A stretch of DNA of 64,000 nt from Gaertneriomyces semiglobifer (Eukaryota; Chytridiomycota; Chytridiomycetes; Spizellomycetales; Spizellomycetaceae), in contig JAHLKF010000003.1 in NCBI GenBank assembly GCA_025558075.1, forward strand, positions 744,001 through 808,000. Reading direction: 5' to 3'. Shown piece after piece: positions 1 through 10,679 of this stretch (position 1 is its first letter; every line of letters starts with the position of its first letter). The notes beneath the pieces are model-generated. The model was given only the letters and a program-made list of their open reading frames with translations. It was not told the DNA's origin and ran no database searches. A program made the translations under genes and the position numbers.

Positions 1-1
1 G

Positions 2-1376
2 CTAAAGCCGGTGATGCCATCTTATACCGGACTGTCCAGTGAGTGCATGCGTGTTCACACATTACCGTGGTTTAGTGCGGTCTGCTCATGTTCACTGGTA
101 TTAGTGCAACATGCTTCGCCTCCTAAATGCCGTTTGCTGTTCTACTTATCCAGCGTGCGAAGGCTTCTGCCATATCTTTCGCAGAACTACGTAAGTCAAG
201 AAGTGCTTCCTAGAGCGTATCCCTACTTGGCCTATCGACGTGATACCGCGGACCAAAGCAAACCCTTTCGCCCAACGGCTGACGATAAAGACTTGTTTGA
301 GGTTGCTCATGCTATATCTGTGTCTGTTTTCGAGTATCCAGCGAAATTTCAAAACCTCATCGAGGGCTTTGCGGACTGGTATGCGTTGCTGTTGATACAG
401 GTCAGTATGGCCACGCTTCGCTCTTTAATAGGCATACGTAGTGCTAATATTTTTGCAGAATTTTCCCGATATTGTGGATTTCGACCTCCTTCGACGTTGT
501 TTTTCGTTTGTGATCAAGTCTTTATCGAGGTTTTCAGTTACGCAAGTAACAACCCTTGATGACGACGAAGCGGTTGAGGATGGAATGAACACAGCGCCGG
601 CGCGTGGGCGTAGTCAGCGCGATTCTCAAGAACACATGGATCACGACGATGTGGATGAAAGCCAGATCATGTCCCACGTTAACACAGAGGACGACGTTCT
701 TGCTGACATCATTACGAAAGAGGATGATGGGCCTAGTGACGAGACTATTGCCCGCGGTAAGGAAGGTGATCTGCTGGCGTGGCAGTGCCTTCTGCGGTTA
801 CTGGATCGAATGGAGCAGTTAACTCTGGCCATTCACTCTACTACGGCCCCGCGCTCGCCGCCATCCCAAACCGACAGTCCTTTGTCTCGTCGTGAAGAAA
901 TCCTCAGTATGGCCCCAACAGTAGGACTGATCATGCAACGAGATCAACTGATGATTGTACTGGTCGATCAGTTGCGGACCATTTCGTTGAGTGGTCTGGA
1001 TTCCTTATTGATGATTGTCAAAAGCCTGCTGCTGGAAGGATGTTTACCACGCTCGTTCAGGGCACTCCTACTCAATCCAACGGCAACGGACGATGACACT
1101 TTATTAGGTGATGAAGACGACCGTACGTGGATTGGGCTAGGGATTGAAACTGATCCAGAGAACTCGCCCATATGGAAAGCCGTATACGATGCTGTCGGTC
1201 ACAGCCGCGGGTTCGACTACACCCGTCGACAACGATGTATTCAGTGGTATTTGAGCACCCTCGATGAAGCAAAGGAGGCTCGAGAGCGGAGGAAAGTCGC
1301 GCGAAAGGAAGAGCTGCAGATTGAGACGGGATCCAACTTGGCGGCGCCAGAGCCAGTTCTGCGGGCAAAACTATAA
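2..1376 (+). CDS. PEX8: Pex8-like peroxisomal import protein, C-terminal part (5' end outside window)
   Basis: Two exons are visible, 2..400 and 459..1376, joined over a 58-nt intron (donor gtcagt, branch gtgctaat, acceptor tttttgcag), with no in-frame start, so the gene begins before the window. The product is mostly helical, with a leucine-rich segment, an acidic low-complexity insert (about residues 190-240 of the visible part), a helical block and a basic tail. It ends in Arg-Ala-Lys-Leu; AKL is a canonical peroxisomal targeting signal 1. Pex8 is the fungal intraperoxisomal peroxin that bridges docking and RING complexes, and it typically carries a C-terminal PTS1. The pattern near the end (WKAVYDAV then FDYTRRQRC and WYLSTLDEA) resembles Pex8 from memory. 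Another PTS1-bearing helical protein is possible. It converges with RPL3 386 bp downstream. Confidence 0.5.
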
Positions 1377-1762
1377 ACGGGACATTCGTACGACTACGAG
1401 TGCGTCGAAGGTGCTGAGGCGTAGGCATCTCATAGCGGAAATTCGGCGTGGACAATCACCTAAGACATAGCCTTACTTCCACCCTAGAAATGGCGTGGGT
1501 GCTGCGGAGCAACGGTCATGAGGATCAGTCCCGTTGCAGAAACCTGTGGGCTGTTTGTAGAACGTTAGACAGCATCCAACCAGATAGTGCAATGTAGGTA
1601 GCTAAAGATATGTGCGAAGTGGACAGATTCATTCTATGAGGCATGCAAATGAAAGCAGAAAAGGCATGAACATCGCCGATAGGCGGGGTACCAAACAATC
1701 AGATCCCAAAATTAAAACTTTTATATATATTGATTCTCGCAGCGGCACAAGTAGAGATAAGC
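1377..1762. other. Convergent intergenic region
   Basis: This 386-bp stretch lies between two convergent gene ends. I see no supported gene. It holds an AT-rich run near 1718-1732 close to the RPL3 stop, presumably 3'-end sequence. Confidence 0.5.
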
Positions 1763-3000
1763 CTATTGCTTCTCCAAATCCTTCTTGCGGGTACCGAAGA
1801 AAGCAGCCTTCTCTTGAGCAGTCTGGAAACGACCGTGTCCGAACTTGGAGCTGGTGTCAACAAACTTGAGAGCAACCTTCTCAAGGGCAGAACGCTTAGT
1901 GTGCACAAGGAGAGATTTACGGAGAGTAAGGACCCGCTTCTTCACACCAGGGCATGAACCCTTGATCATCAACCAGTCTTCGTTGACAACACCGTAGTGG
2001 GGGAAACCACCCATGGGTGTGATGGGCTTCTCCGTAAGATCGTATTCAGTAGCGGCGCCAGACTTGTCGCCAGCCTTTCCGACACGGTAGATCTTCTTGT
2101 TCATCTCTGTACGGTGGTGGTAACCGTCCTGACCAGCACGTGCAACGGAGTACATGACACGAGACGGGTGCCATGCACCAATACAAGCAACCTTACGGAG
2201 ACCTTTGTGGGTCTTGCGGGGAAGCTTCTTGGTACCCCAACGGGCAGTGACACCCTCGTAACCATGACCCTTGGTGACACCAATAACATCAATCATCTCA
2301 TCCTGCTCGAAGACGGACGCAAGATCGACAGTCTTCTCAAAGTGCTCACGGGCCCAGTTGACCTTGTCGGCAATGGATCCACCGTTAAGTTGAATTTCCA
2401 TGATGTGAGCCTTCTTCTGGCCAACGTTGACCTTGCGAACCTGAGTGTGGGCGAGGACACGGACAACCTGGCAGTACTTCTTGATACGCTCCATCTGTTG
2501 GTCAACAGGCTTGGCACCCTCAGTGTACTTCTTGGCGTACTTGGTGAAAGCCTTCTTCTTGGAACGGTACCAGTTCTTGTAGAAGCGACGCTTCACTTCA
2601 TCGCTCAAGTGCTCAGCCCAGACGGTGGTGAGGGAACGGAGACCGCGGGGAGTCTCGACGTAACCAACAACTCCGACAACGACCATGGGAGGGGCCTCAA
2701 TGACGGTAACCGCCTCAACGACCTCCTTCTTGTGCAATTCTAAACATTCACGTTAAAAAATCCATCTCCTAGAATACTGATCATGGAAGCACAAGCACAC
2801 TTACTAGATCCAGGGCGGTCAAGGTCACGGACAATGTGGGTCATACCAGCCTTGTAGCCGAGGAAGGCGGTAAGGTGGACGGACTTGGTGGGGTCATCCC
2901 TGGGGAAGGACTTCACCTTTCCCCGGTGTCTCCTTGCACGCTTACGGGGAAGGAACCCAAGGGAACCATGGCGAGGAGCCTCAAACTTCCTGTGAGACAT
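1763..3000 (-). CDS. RPL3: 60S ribosomal protein L3 (uL3)
   Basis: Cytosolic large-subunit protein uL3, which shapes the peptidyl-transferase centre. Exons are complement(2805..3000) and complement(1763..2739); the 65-nt intron has donor GTAAGT and acceptor TTTAG, and the join restores the invariant ...DRPGSKLHKKE... segment. The product is 390 aa, normal for eukaryotic uL3 (about 387-403). The N-terminus [16 protein letters not shown] and the loop [26 protein letters not shown] are family hallmarks; the first His of GYHHR lies at the position of the histidine methylated in yeast uL3. The start is fixed by the conserved N-terminus. The upstream region carries a 17-bp tandem repeat (3201-3273). 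Identification is certain. Confidence 0.98.
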
Positions 3001-3200
3001 TGTTCAAAGGAGCCGTGTCTCTTGATCTGCTGCAGTCGAGAGTATCGGCGTTATGCGTCCGCAAAAGGCCAAAAACTTGCGAACCTCGTCGCCGAAGTCG
3101 CCAGAATTTTTCGGTATTTGCTCACGTGATTTGATTGGGTAAGCGCCAAATCGCGTGGATGAGGGGACTACTGAAATCATGATCTTGAAGAAATCTAGGT

Positions 3201-3273
3201 ACGCCCAATGCACATATACGCCCAGTACCCAGGTACGCTCAATGCATGTATACGCCCAATGCACATATACGCC
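3201..3273. repeat. 17-bp tandem repeat in the RPL3 upstream region
   Basis: Four 17-bp units lie head to tail (3201, 3218, 3235, 3252) plus a 5-bp remnant. Units 1 and 4 are identical (ACGCCCAATGCACATAT); units 2 and 3 are variants keeping the ACGC(C/T)CA start. The array is 200-270 bp upstream of the RPL3 start codon, in the 439-bp gap between RPL3 and GCVT. A regulatory role is possible but only inferred from position. Confidence 0.85.
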
Positions 3274-3439
3274 ACGACAGATAGGAACGCAATCGCTAGC
3301 ACAATAATAGAAATCTTTTGTGTCTGATATGAATCGCCGGCATGAATTGTCCGGCGTATTATTGAGTTCTATGGTAGCTGTAAGGCAATGGCAAGCGGTC
3401 AGCATTCGCTGCATTTAGGCAGAAAGGTGGGCGGTGCGC

Positions 3440-4908
3440 TTACTTGGCAGGCACAAACGGCATCTTGGTAATGACTGCCTTTTGCATCCGGTTGCGCACT
3501 TTGACGAGCACCTCTGTTTCCGCCTTGTGGAACCCATTAGCGACGTAGCCCATAGCAATGTTTTTCTTCAAAACAGGGGAAGGGCACCCGCTCGTCACAA
3601 CACCTGTTTATCGCACCCAATCAATTATTAGTATTAGCATGTAGTCAGCAAGTACGCCCAGAATTACCAATAGGACTCTCGTCCACGCTAAAGATCTCGG
3701 CTCCTTCTCTGGCAGGTGCACCTTGGATGATCATGCCCACCCTGCGACGGGCAGGAGCTTTGCCAATGAGGGGCAAAATCTTGTCTGCACCCAAAAATCC
3801 CCCTTCGGTCCGCCGTCTCTTGCCTATTTAAACGCAAACGTCAGCTTGCATTGTTGGCGTGAAAACGCAGTCTCTCAGGAAAGTGACGTACCGACAGTCC
3901 AAGTCAGACCAGCTTCCACGGGATTGGTGGTCTCACTTATATCGTGACCATACAAGCAAAGGCCGGCCTCCAGTCGTAAACTGTCGCGTGCGCCAAGGCC
4001 GGCCAATTCAACTTCTGGGTGGTTCAAGAAGAGTTGAGCGAGGTTTGTGGCTTCCTCGTGAGGGACTGAGATCTAGAGTTAGATCACCAATAATTAAACC
4101 AGTGTTCTTGGTGATAGTAAAACGGTAGTAAGAATGCCAGATGTGTACCTCAAATCCATCTTCGCCTGTATAACCACATCTCGATATGTACACTGGGATA
4201 CCCTTGATATCGAGTTTGGTGGCATTCATAAATCCGAAAGAAGCCAAGTTCTGGCCGGTCAGAGAAGAGATAACATTTGCCGCAGAGGGACCTTGGAGCG
4301 CCACCAAGGATAGCTGATCAAGAACCTTAACTTCCACGTCTCCACCTTGATCCTGGAATTTCTTCAGATGGTGGCGGATGTGCGCCAAGTCTTTGTCCGC
4401 ACAGCCCGCATTCGAGACAACATAAAAAGATGAGTCTGTCTTCTTGTTGATCACCGTGTCGTCGATGATTCCGCCATTCTCGTTAGTAAAGAGGGACAGC
4501 GTGGATGAGCCGACGGGAAGCGCCTTGGTGTCGGCAACCACAAGCGATTCAATGAACTTGGCAGAATCCTTGCCCGTCCACCTAGATGCTTGTGATCAAT
4601 ACGGGAAATCAAACCGCTGGGTGGTTCAAAGACTTTGCACAGAACCCGCACAATGTCTGTAACATGTGTGACACATCAAAGAGCGAAGCCTTTTGCCGGG
4701 TCCAGTGGTGGGATGCAAGGACTCCAAGGCTCTCGTATTGAACAGGCATAGACCATCCAGCAAACTCTACCATCTTTCCGCCATTTTTGACATGAAAGTC
4801 GTAGAGCGACGTTTTCTTCAAATCTCCGGTTGCCGCAGATGCGAATGATCGGTTATAGCCCCGGCGCAGTGCGCAGGTTCGCAGCATGGATAATCTCGCA
4901 AGAGTCAT
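3440..4908 (-). CDS. GCVT: Mitochondrial aminomethyltransferase (glycine cleavage T protein)
   Basis: Tetrahydrofolate-dependent T protein of the mitochondrial glycine cleavage system. It takes the aminomethyl group from the H protein, releasing ammonia and giving methylene-THF. Exons are complement(4652..4908, 4149..4581, 3892..4072, 3668..3823, 3440..3603), with introns of 70, 76, 68 and 64 nt; the product is 396 aa, as expected. The first donor is the weak GTGCGG, chosen because it keeps the family length around [13 protein letters not shown]. Residues 1-25 are basic and hydroxyl-rich, a mitochondrial presequence. Hallmarks are [48 protein letters not shown] and a C-terminal [17 protein letters not shown] block. 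The ATG at 4908 is the first in frame; the frame is open further upstream only from TTG. Confidence 0.95.
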
Positions 4909-5166
4909 GGTGGCCAGGATCTGATTAACAACGAGTATGGACCTGGGCAAAAAAGCTAGTGGTAACAGATGAACGATCTGGCGTCTTTTGCTTTATCGCG
5001 CTGCAAGCCGCACGCGATGCTCAGATGGAAATTCATTTCTGCAAATCACCTCAAAATGACCGGCGGTTTGGAGAAAAATAACGAAATATGTGCAATTCCT
5101 AAGCAGCCATTAAATTAAGCACTCGCTGTAAACATTCCAATACTACTCCGAGCAACGCACAAACGT

Positions 5167-6196
5167 CTATTTTGACTTGCGAAACTTCTTGCGCTCTTCC
5201 GAGGCTACTTGCCTCGTGCCCCCGGTTTTGTGCAAGTGTCGGACAGCCTGAACATGAATTGTTAGTTAAGAGTTGCCGAGTTGCGACACAACATGGAGCA
5301 TATACCTTGGCAGTGTTCAGAACTTTGCTATCTCCTCCTGATAGCACCTTCTGGGCAACGTTCAGTGCACTCTCCTTGTCCACACCGGCATCGACGGTAT
5401 CTGCTTCAAACTTTCGCTTTCCACGTTTGACCTTTATTTTATCTTCATTCTTTAGTTGCGCATCGAACCGACCCAAACTCGCTGTGGACGCCTTGGATTC
5501 CAAAATTTTCTTTTGTAATTCAGCCTTTCGCACTTCACGCGGATTTTTACCGGCTGCTGTAGCTGCGGCCTCTTCAAGATTACGCCTTTGTTGCTTTTTG
5601 TTTTTGTCCACTCGCTCCTTCTTCTCTTCTCTGCGCTTCTCATATTGATCCTCATCAGGATCCCCATTTTCAGGTACTTCAATAAGCCAGTCGTTTGTGT
5701 CATTGTTAGTTCCCTTGTATCCCCATTGCGGTTTGAATTCCCCAGACGCCTCGTCGAACTGCATCCGTGACTTTTTGGTTTTTTGAATACCCTTCGCTTT
5801 GGCGAACTTTTCCCATCTGGTCATCGATTTGGCCTTTGGCACAGGCTTTGCTCTTGGCAGCGTTGTTGTAGCATTTGGCAGCTTTGCGAAAACTCCTTCG
5901 GCAGATGTTTCTGTTGGCAGGGCGAATATTTGGTTGAGCAGCAGCTGAGCTCCATCACGCGCCAAGCTGTTGAGGTAGGCAACTTTTCCAGCGGCCAGCG
6001 CCTTTGGGTCAATGGGATTCTGGTCAAAGGCAGCGAGATTTCTCAAATCAAACTCTACTGGTATAGGCTTCTCCACCTCGACTGTTTTGCTATTTCGAAA
6101 AGAGCTCGGTAAGCATGCGGAAAACCGCGGGATCAGTTGGATTCATGATACATACTACTTGTCCTTTAAGGACTGCAATTGCGCTTCCACGTCCAT
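5167..6196 (-). CDS. RRS1: Ribosome biogenesis regulatory protein RRS1
   Basis: Nucleolar factor that with Rpf2 recruits the 5S RNP (5S rRNA, uL5, uL18) into pre-60S particles. Exons are complement(6159..6196), complement(5306..6089) and complement(5167..5247), with introns of 69 and 58 nt; the product is 300 aa. It begins MDVEAQLQSLKD and continues into VEKPIPVEFDLRNLAAFD, the family signature. The core SMTRWEKFAKAKGIQKTKK and the WGYKGTNN segment are typical. After splicing the basic C-terminus reads NTAKAVRHLHKTGG and ends KKFRKSK. Reading through the second intron instead would lose this tail, so the intron is real. Identification is firm. Confidence 0.95.
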
Positions 6197-6910
6197 GATG
6201 CTGTGCTCTTGCCGTTTGATGGAAGAGTCCTGTCGTGTGTTGCCTTCTGAAGCGCTGTCGTAGAAAAATCGTCCAACGCCGAAACGAGTCAAAAAGAAGT
6301 CAGTCCCAACACGGTCAGTGGCACAGCCATGCAATAAGTGGCATAGTCATGGCAGCTTAACACATCGCTTTGTCGTAACCAAATGCTGCACCAAGACTCC
6401 ATTTATCAAATGCTGCATCAAGACCATGCATTATCAAAGCTGGGATGGGGCACTACAAACCACCAGATGCTGCACCAAGACTCGAGCATCCCCGTCGCTC
6501 GATCATTCCTGTTTCTGAGGCGGATTGAGTTCCTCCTGTTTGATATGAAGACGGGTCTATCCCCATCTGAGCTGCTGCTCATGAAAGCACTGAAAGAGAG
6601 ACATTGGCTCGTTTACATAGGGGAGGATATCCGTCTGACAGCACTGCCAGTCTTTGTGGAATAACGCGCGTAGCACAGTTGGGCACTGCCTAAGCCGTTC
6701 AACGGACCGCACGGTGCGGTCATAGCAGCCTTGGAGAGGAACCTATCACTTGTTGAACAGTTGCGACAATGACCGGCTCCGGTACTGTATCAGTGGAGAG
6801 CACGACGGCGGGACAATCGTCGACGTGCTCTTCACAAGGCTCGAGGCTGAAGAGCATGCAACGAACATGTTAACAGCATGATATCAAGTAACTCAACCCA
6901 ACGCACTGTT
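6197..6910. other. RRS1 upstream region with short direct repeats
   Basis: A 714-bp gap without a supported gene. It contains three copies of a 17-bp direct repeat close to ATGCTGCACCAAGACT (about 6382-6398, 6409-6425, 6466-6482). The open frames here have no family resemblance and I treat them as chance. Confidence 0.5.
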
Positions 6911-7342
6911 TTACGGGTCTGGCTGCTGCTCATCTGCCACTGTCATTGTGTCCCACCCGTACTCCCTTTCCACCTTGGCCACTCTAACCCGATACATTTT
7001 GTAAAATGCTTGCTTTCCCATTTTCTGCGCGGCCAAATGATCCACTTGCTGCTTCCACTCGCGGATGGCTTCTTCGCTTTCCCAAAAAGAAACAGTGATG
7101 CCGACGCGGTTGGTTTGATCGTACGAGGATTCTGCGCCCAGGTAGCCAGGCTGGCGAGCGGCGAGGTCGGCCATCGCAGATGCCGTCGCGGAATACACTG
7201 AGGGTGAGTGGGAAGGGTGCCGCACTGACGTGAATATAACCGCATAGTAGGGCGGCCGTGGGGTTTTTGCAATTGGCAGTGATGTACGAGTCTCGGATGT
7301 GGGCGGACTAGCATCCACGCCGTAAAGGTGTTGAGAAATCAT
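6911..7342 (-). CDS. Antibiotic-biosynthesis-monooxygenase (ABM)-like dimeric alpha/beta-barrel protein
   Basis: Single-exon gene of 143 aa with an ATG start. The layout PPYYAVIFTSVRH, then LAARQPGYLGAESS, then GITVSFWESEEAIREWK and a closing YRVRVAKVEREYGW follows the ABM domain: a beta strand, a GFLG-like turn, a strand with conserved W, and an Arg/Lys-rich helix. Family members are small heme-free monooxygenases or stress proteins of unknown substrate. No other catalytic partner is adjacent. The N-terminal 25 residues are Ser/Thr-rich without a clear signal. The fold call is good; the function is unknown. Confidence 0.75.
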   Translation of the reverse strand: MISQHLYGVDASPPTSETRTSLPIAKTPRPPYYAVIFTSVRHPSHSPSVYSATASAMADLAARQPGYLGAESSYDQTNRVGITVSFWESEEAIREWKQQVDHLAAQKMGKQAFYKMYRVRVAKVEREYGWDTMTVADEQQPDP

Positions 7343-7828
7343 GAGAAGGGCAGTGGCAAATCGACAACGACGTCAAAGCATGCGGCGATAAAGGCACCAG
7401 TGACAGGGAAAGACCTTTCTAGGGATAGATATAAAGATGGTGCTAATCGTGGCTGGAAGGTTTTCCAGCTGAAAAGCAAGGAGCGTAGAGTATCTTGGCG
7501 GTCGTGTTGACTCGACCGCACCGAAACCCAGTTGGATGTATGCGCGCCCAAGTCACAATGTCCATCCAACTTTGAGCAGCGGATTTGCGCTTTTCTGTCC
7601 CTCCTTCAGTCCTTCGCCTGCTTTGCTGCCTGTATAGGCTGCTTCTCCGATACCTGCGGTTACTTCCCTACTGCCGCATTGTATAGATCAATTTGAAGTA
7701 CTTGTTGTGATGAACATATGATGTGCACCGAGGATTGTGAGTCTTTTCTTTCGTGTCAACATTATTAGATCTATCAGGAGTTTCTACCAATCTGAAATTC
7801 CTAAAGGCGATGAGCCCTTTTTCTATAC

Positions 7829-8449
7829 CTACAGAGTACCAAGTAAAGTAGCAGCTATGGCAACTCCACCCAACGCCCACTGAACAGTGGAGGCGGCCGC
7901 TCCACTACCAGGCGCGACACCTTTGTCCCCTTGCGTCTTGCCTGTGGCGTCAGGAGCCGAACTATCATTGGGTCCAGCGGTCGGAGGGTTTGCAGGCTTT
8001 GCAGGATTAGTGGGAATTGCGGGGTTCGCGGGATTGACGGGGTTTGTGGGGTTTGTGGGGTTTGCGGGAATGACGGGGCTTCCAGTGTCTGGGCTTTGCG
8101 CTTGCTTACAGGTCGCTTCCATCTGGTCGATATACGCCTGGACCGCCTGTATTTGTACCTCGGAATACCCGGCACCGACCCGGTAAAAGTCAAGGCACTG
8201 CCGTAACACCGACTCCATTTCAGGCACTGCAGGGCAGATACACTTGACCGCCTCACTCTGTGATGCGGCGGCCCCGCAAGCGCTCACTTTCTCAAGATAA
8301 GCGAGGGTCGCCTGTTGGCATTGTTGCTCTCCTGATACTTGCTTCGCAACAAGACGAGTGATGGGAAGAGGGGAGGCGACAGAGCCGGCAGAAACGCCCA
8401 CGACGGTAAGGGTAGAGGCAAGGATAGCCGTTAACTTTTCGACGAGCAT
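7829..8449 (-). CDS. Secreted cysteine-containing protein with PNP-repeat linker and GPI-anchor signal
   Basis: 206 aa from the ATG at 8449; the frame is open further upstream but that part has no ATG and no signal sequence. Residues 1-25 (MLVEKLTAILASTLTVVGVS...) form a signal peptide. A compact domain with six cysteines follows (about residues 40-120: CQQ, SACG, CICP, QCL, TCK), then a linker of Asn-Pro-X repeats (about 126-152), and finally a small-residue site plus hydrophobic tail (WALGGVAIAATLLG), the form of a GPI-attachment signal. It is probably a cell-wall or surface protein, function unknown. A TATA-like element (TATAAAAAA on the minus strand, about 8556-8564) lies about 110 bp upstream of the ATG. 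Confidence 0.7.
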   Translation of the reverse strand: MLVEKLTAILASTLTVVGVSAGSVASPLPITRLVAKQVSGEQQCQQATLAYLEKVSACGAAASQSEAVKCICPAVPEMESVLRQCLDFYRVGAGYSEVQIQAVQAYIDQMEATCKQAQSPDTGSPVIPANPTNPTNPVNPANPAIPTNPAKPANPPTAGPNDSSAPDATGKTQGDKGVAPGSGAAASTVQWALGGVAIAATLLGTL

Positions 8450-8919
8450 TCTTGTTGGCGTTGTGTTTTCACGAGCAATCTTCTTTCTAATGCTAAAATG
8501 GTGGAGCCGCGATAGTTGGATTGCCAGTGCAATGTGAAGCACCCACCATCCCTCTCTTTTTTATACCCTCACATTGGGATATGACCAGTACGAAATAGAG
8601 AGGGCAGTGGGTACAAACAAGATGACCTGGCTCCGACATCGGACGCTCAACACGAAAACCCAAAATTCCATCCGGAGGTTACCTCACATATCGATAAGCG
8701 TACCATGAATACTTCCAAACTTCGATTTTGTTGGCTGCGGACCGGGCAAACTTCGGAGGTGGTCGCAACGACTTCTCGGAGCGCTGTCCTTCAGCATTCA
8801 GCCGGGTGACCAATGGCGGCGACTCATAGATAGGTGGTACATTTACAGGGCCCGGGCGAGCGCGGCGACTTGTCGACAACGCTGGAGGGGAATCGTCGAA
8901 TCAAACGCTCATCTTCACA

Positions 8920-9252
8920 ATGGACGAAGACGACGCAAAAGGACAGTGAGTGACCGACGTCTGTGGATATTGGGATTGGAGAGAAGGCTCGCCAAGCAAG
9001 GACAAAGGTACGGAGACATCCAGGGCGGCGTGCCTTCAGAGAGACAACTTTCCGACCCCCGGCTTATCATCTTTTTCAATGAACAGGTCAGCCTAAGCTG
9101 ACCAGTTCACCGCCGTACACATCAAGCGTCTACGACCGGGCCAGGGAGGCGTGACAAGGCACTGCGCTTTGGGCTTATCGGATTTCGGGCTTGCCGCCAC
9201 GTTCTACGTAGGCGGTACCACTTGCAAGCGACTGTCCAAGCTCTCTGCATAG
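8920..9252 (+). CDS. Candidate small three-exon gene, unrecognised
   Basis: Exons 8920..8945, 9008..9086 and 9145..9252 give a 70-aa product. The first donor is a consensus GTGAGT, and the introns of 62 and 58 nt match the sizes of neighbouring genes. The product starts MDEDDAKGQYGDIQGG, continues PSERQLSDPRLIIFFNEQ, and ends with a Gly/Ala-rich stretch and a basic Ser/Leu tail. I do not recognise it. Support is a good start context, consistent phases and intron sizes; no homology is claimed. A longer frame through 9147-9369 is an alternative last exon. Confidence 0.35.
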
Positions 9253-10056
9253 GGCAGAGCCTCAGCTTAAAAAGTCGTTATTCACTGACCTTGTGCGGTA
9301 GGAGAACAATGGGAGCAGGTGAAAGCAATGCAACCAGACGTTGCAGATGTGGTGAGACAGTTTGTTAGAGTCAAACGCTTGAAGCTCGAGTTTGAAGGAG
9401 GGAAGGGAGCTGGGAACGAACCTTCTATACGCGTTCATCAGGTTGTCCGGACGCGTCGTTTGATTGGGTGGTGAAGTGACTGTGCCGTCTAAATGTGATT
9501 TCCACTTAATTATGTTATGTAAGCAAGCTCCACAAGACGCGCTGGACATGCTTCCTTGCAACTGTAATCTGCCTGCAACACATGTTGGATTGATTTTTTA
9601 ACTAATGTAATGGCATATAGCAAAGGTCTTCACACAATATAAACAACTCAACCTGGACAGATTCGAGTAAACGTTTGGTGCGTTTTGCTGTATTAAGTGT
9701 AAATTCGTCGATCAGGCGCTTTTTTTCACACTATTTACTAGATTCTTGATAAATAATTGACCATCTTGTACGTTGTCGTGCGGTTCTTCTTCTATGATGG
9801 TTTCCAGCACAGTGGGACACCTAGCGGAGCGGAAGAGATTCAGGGCGTTCGCAAACCCCTTCCACTATCAACCGGGCCTGCGCACATCCCGGCGATCCGC
9901 TGTTGCTGGGAAGGGGACATCCTCAGATACGGTGGGCAACCTCAGTTCCCGTATCGGTGTGCCCTATCCGCGTCTCCACACTAGAGCTTTCGTTAATGCG
10001 ACAATGAGCATACGCACTTGAAACCCTTCCAGCAAGGGCCCAAATCTACTATGATT
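9253..10056. other. Gene-poor intergenic stretch
   Basis: About 800 bp in which the only open frames start at TTG or CTG and show no recognisable composition. No structured RNA or repeat was seen. Confidence 0.4.
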
Positions 10057-10679
10057 TCAACTGGCTTTGCGCGTGAGATATATCTCCAAATCTAGGTAGG
10101 CTTCGGCGACGTCTCTTTCCGCTGTCAGGAGGCAAGCAAACATTGTATCCAGTGCCTCGGGGGTCGCCACCGGTAATTTCTAGCTCGTCGAGGACACCTT
10201 TCGCCATCGGGTCTGTGTTTTGGGTATATATGTATGTGCATATATAATATATGTACGTACATATATATATTTATGCATGTCAGAATAGGTGGTCACAACT
10301 GCGTTGTTGCGATGCCGCGCCATTGAGCATTTCATTCCTGCTCTCGAAATTAATGAGACCAACACGTCTAACGACCGTGCCAGTCCAGTGTAACAAACAG
10401 TCTAGGGAACAGCATTGTGCCAGAACAGACCAAAGATATGGTGAGATTCTACTAGCCTCCATACACAGCGTGCAAATTCATAGCATCCTCGGGACTTCTG
10501 ACCCTGCGTCCGGCTAAGTCCAAGCTGCTCACTTCAACATTCCCCGTCATTCCATTACAGTTGCTTTCCGGCGCATGTGACCATTGACGTGATCGAAGAA
10601 CCCGACGTAGGAAATCGAGGTTAGCACGTTTCAATTCAAAGGTTGTGAACGCGTCCATGTCCTGTAATTTGAGAGTCAT
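10057..10679 (-). CDS. Candidate multi-exon hypothetical gene
   Basis: The minus strand has a clear ATG at 10679 followed by a coding-like segment (MTLKLQDMDAFTTFELKRAN, then LDFLRRVLRSRQW). A second helical segment at about 10150-10060 (EALDTMFACLLTAERDVAEA, then YLDLEIYLTRKAS) ends in TGA at 10057. The two lie in different frames, so at least one intron is needed; an AT microsatellite at 10225-10280 falls between them. I could not fix the exon joins. The family is not recognised. Confidence 0.3.
10225..10280. repeat. AT-rich microsatellite containing a 20-bp perfect palindrome
   Basis: A tract of alternating TA/TG/CA steps. Positions 10247-10266 form a perfect palindrome centred on GTAC-GTAC, which could extrude a hairpin. 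It lies in a probable intron of the candidate gene at 10057-10679. Confidence 0.8.

Noticed and set aside
3004..3414. Minus-strand ORF in the RPL3 upstream region
   Set aside because: Its repeats (VYVHWAY) are the translated 17-bp tandem repeat and it has no family features.
8679..8879. 66-residue minus-strand ORF
   Set aside because: Starts at TTG with a stop shortly upstream and no splice support.
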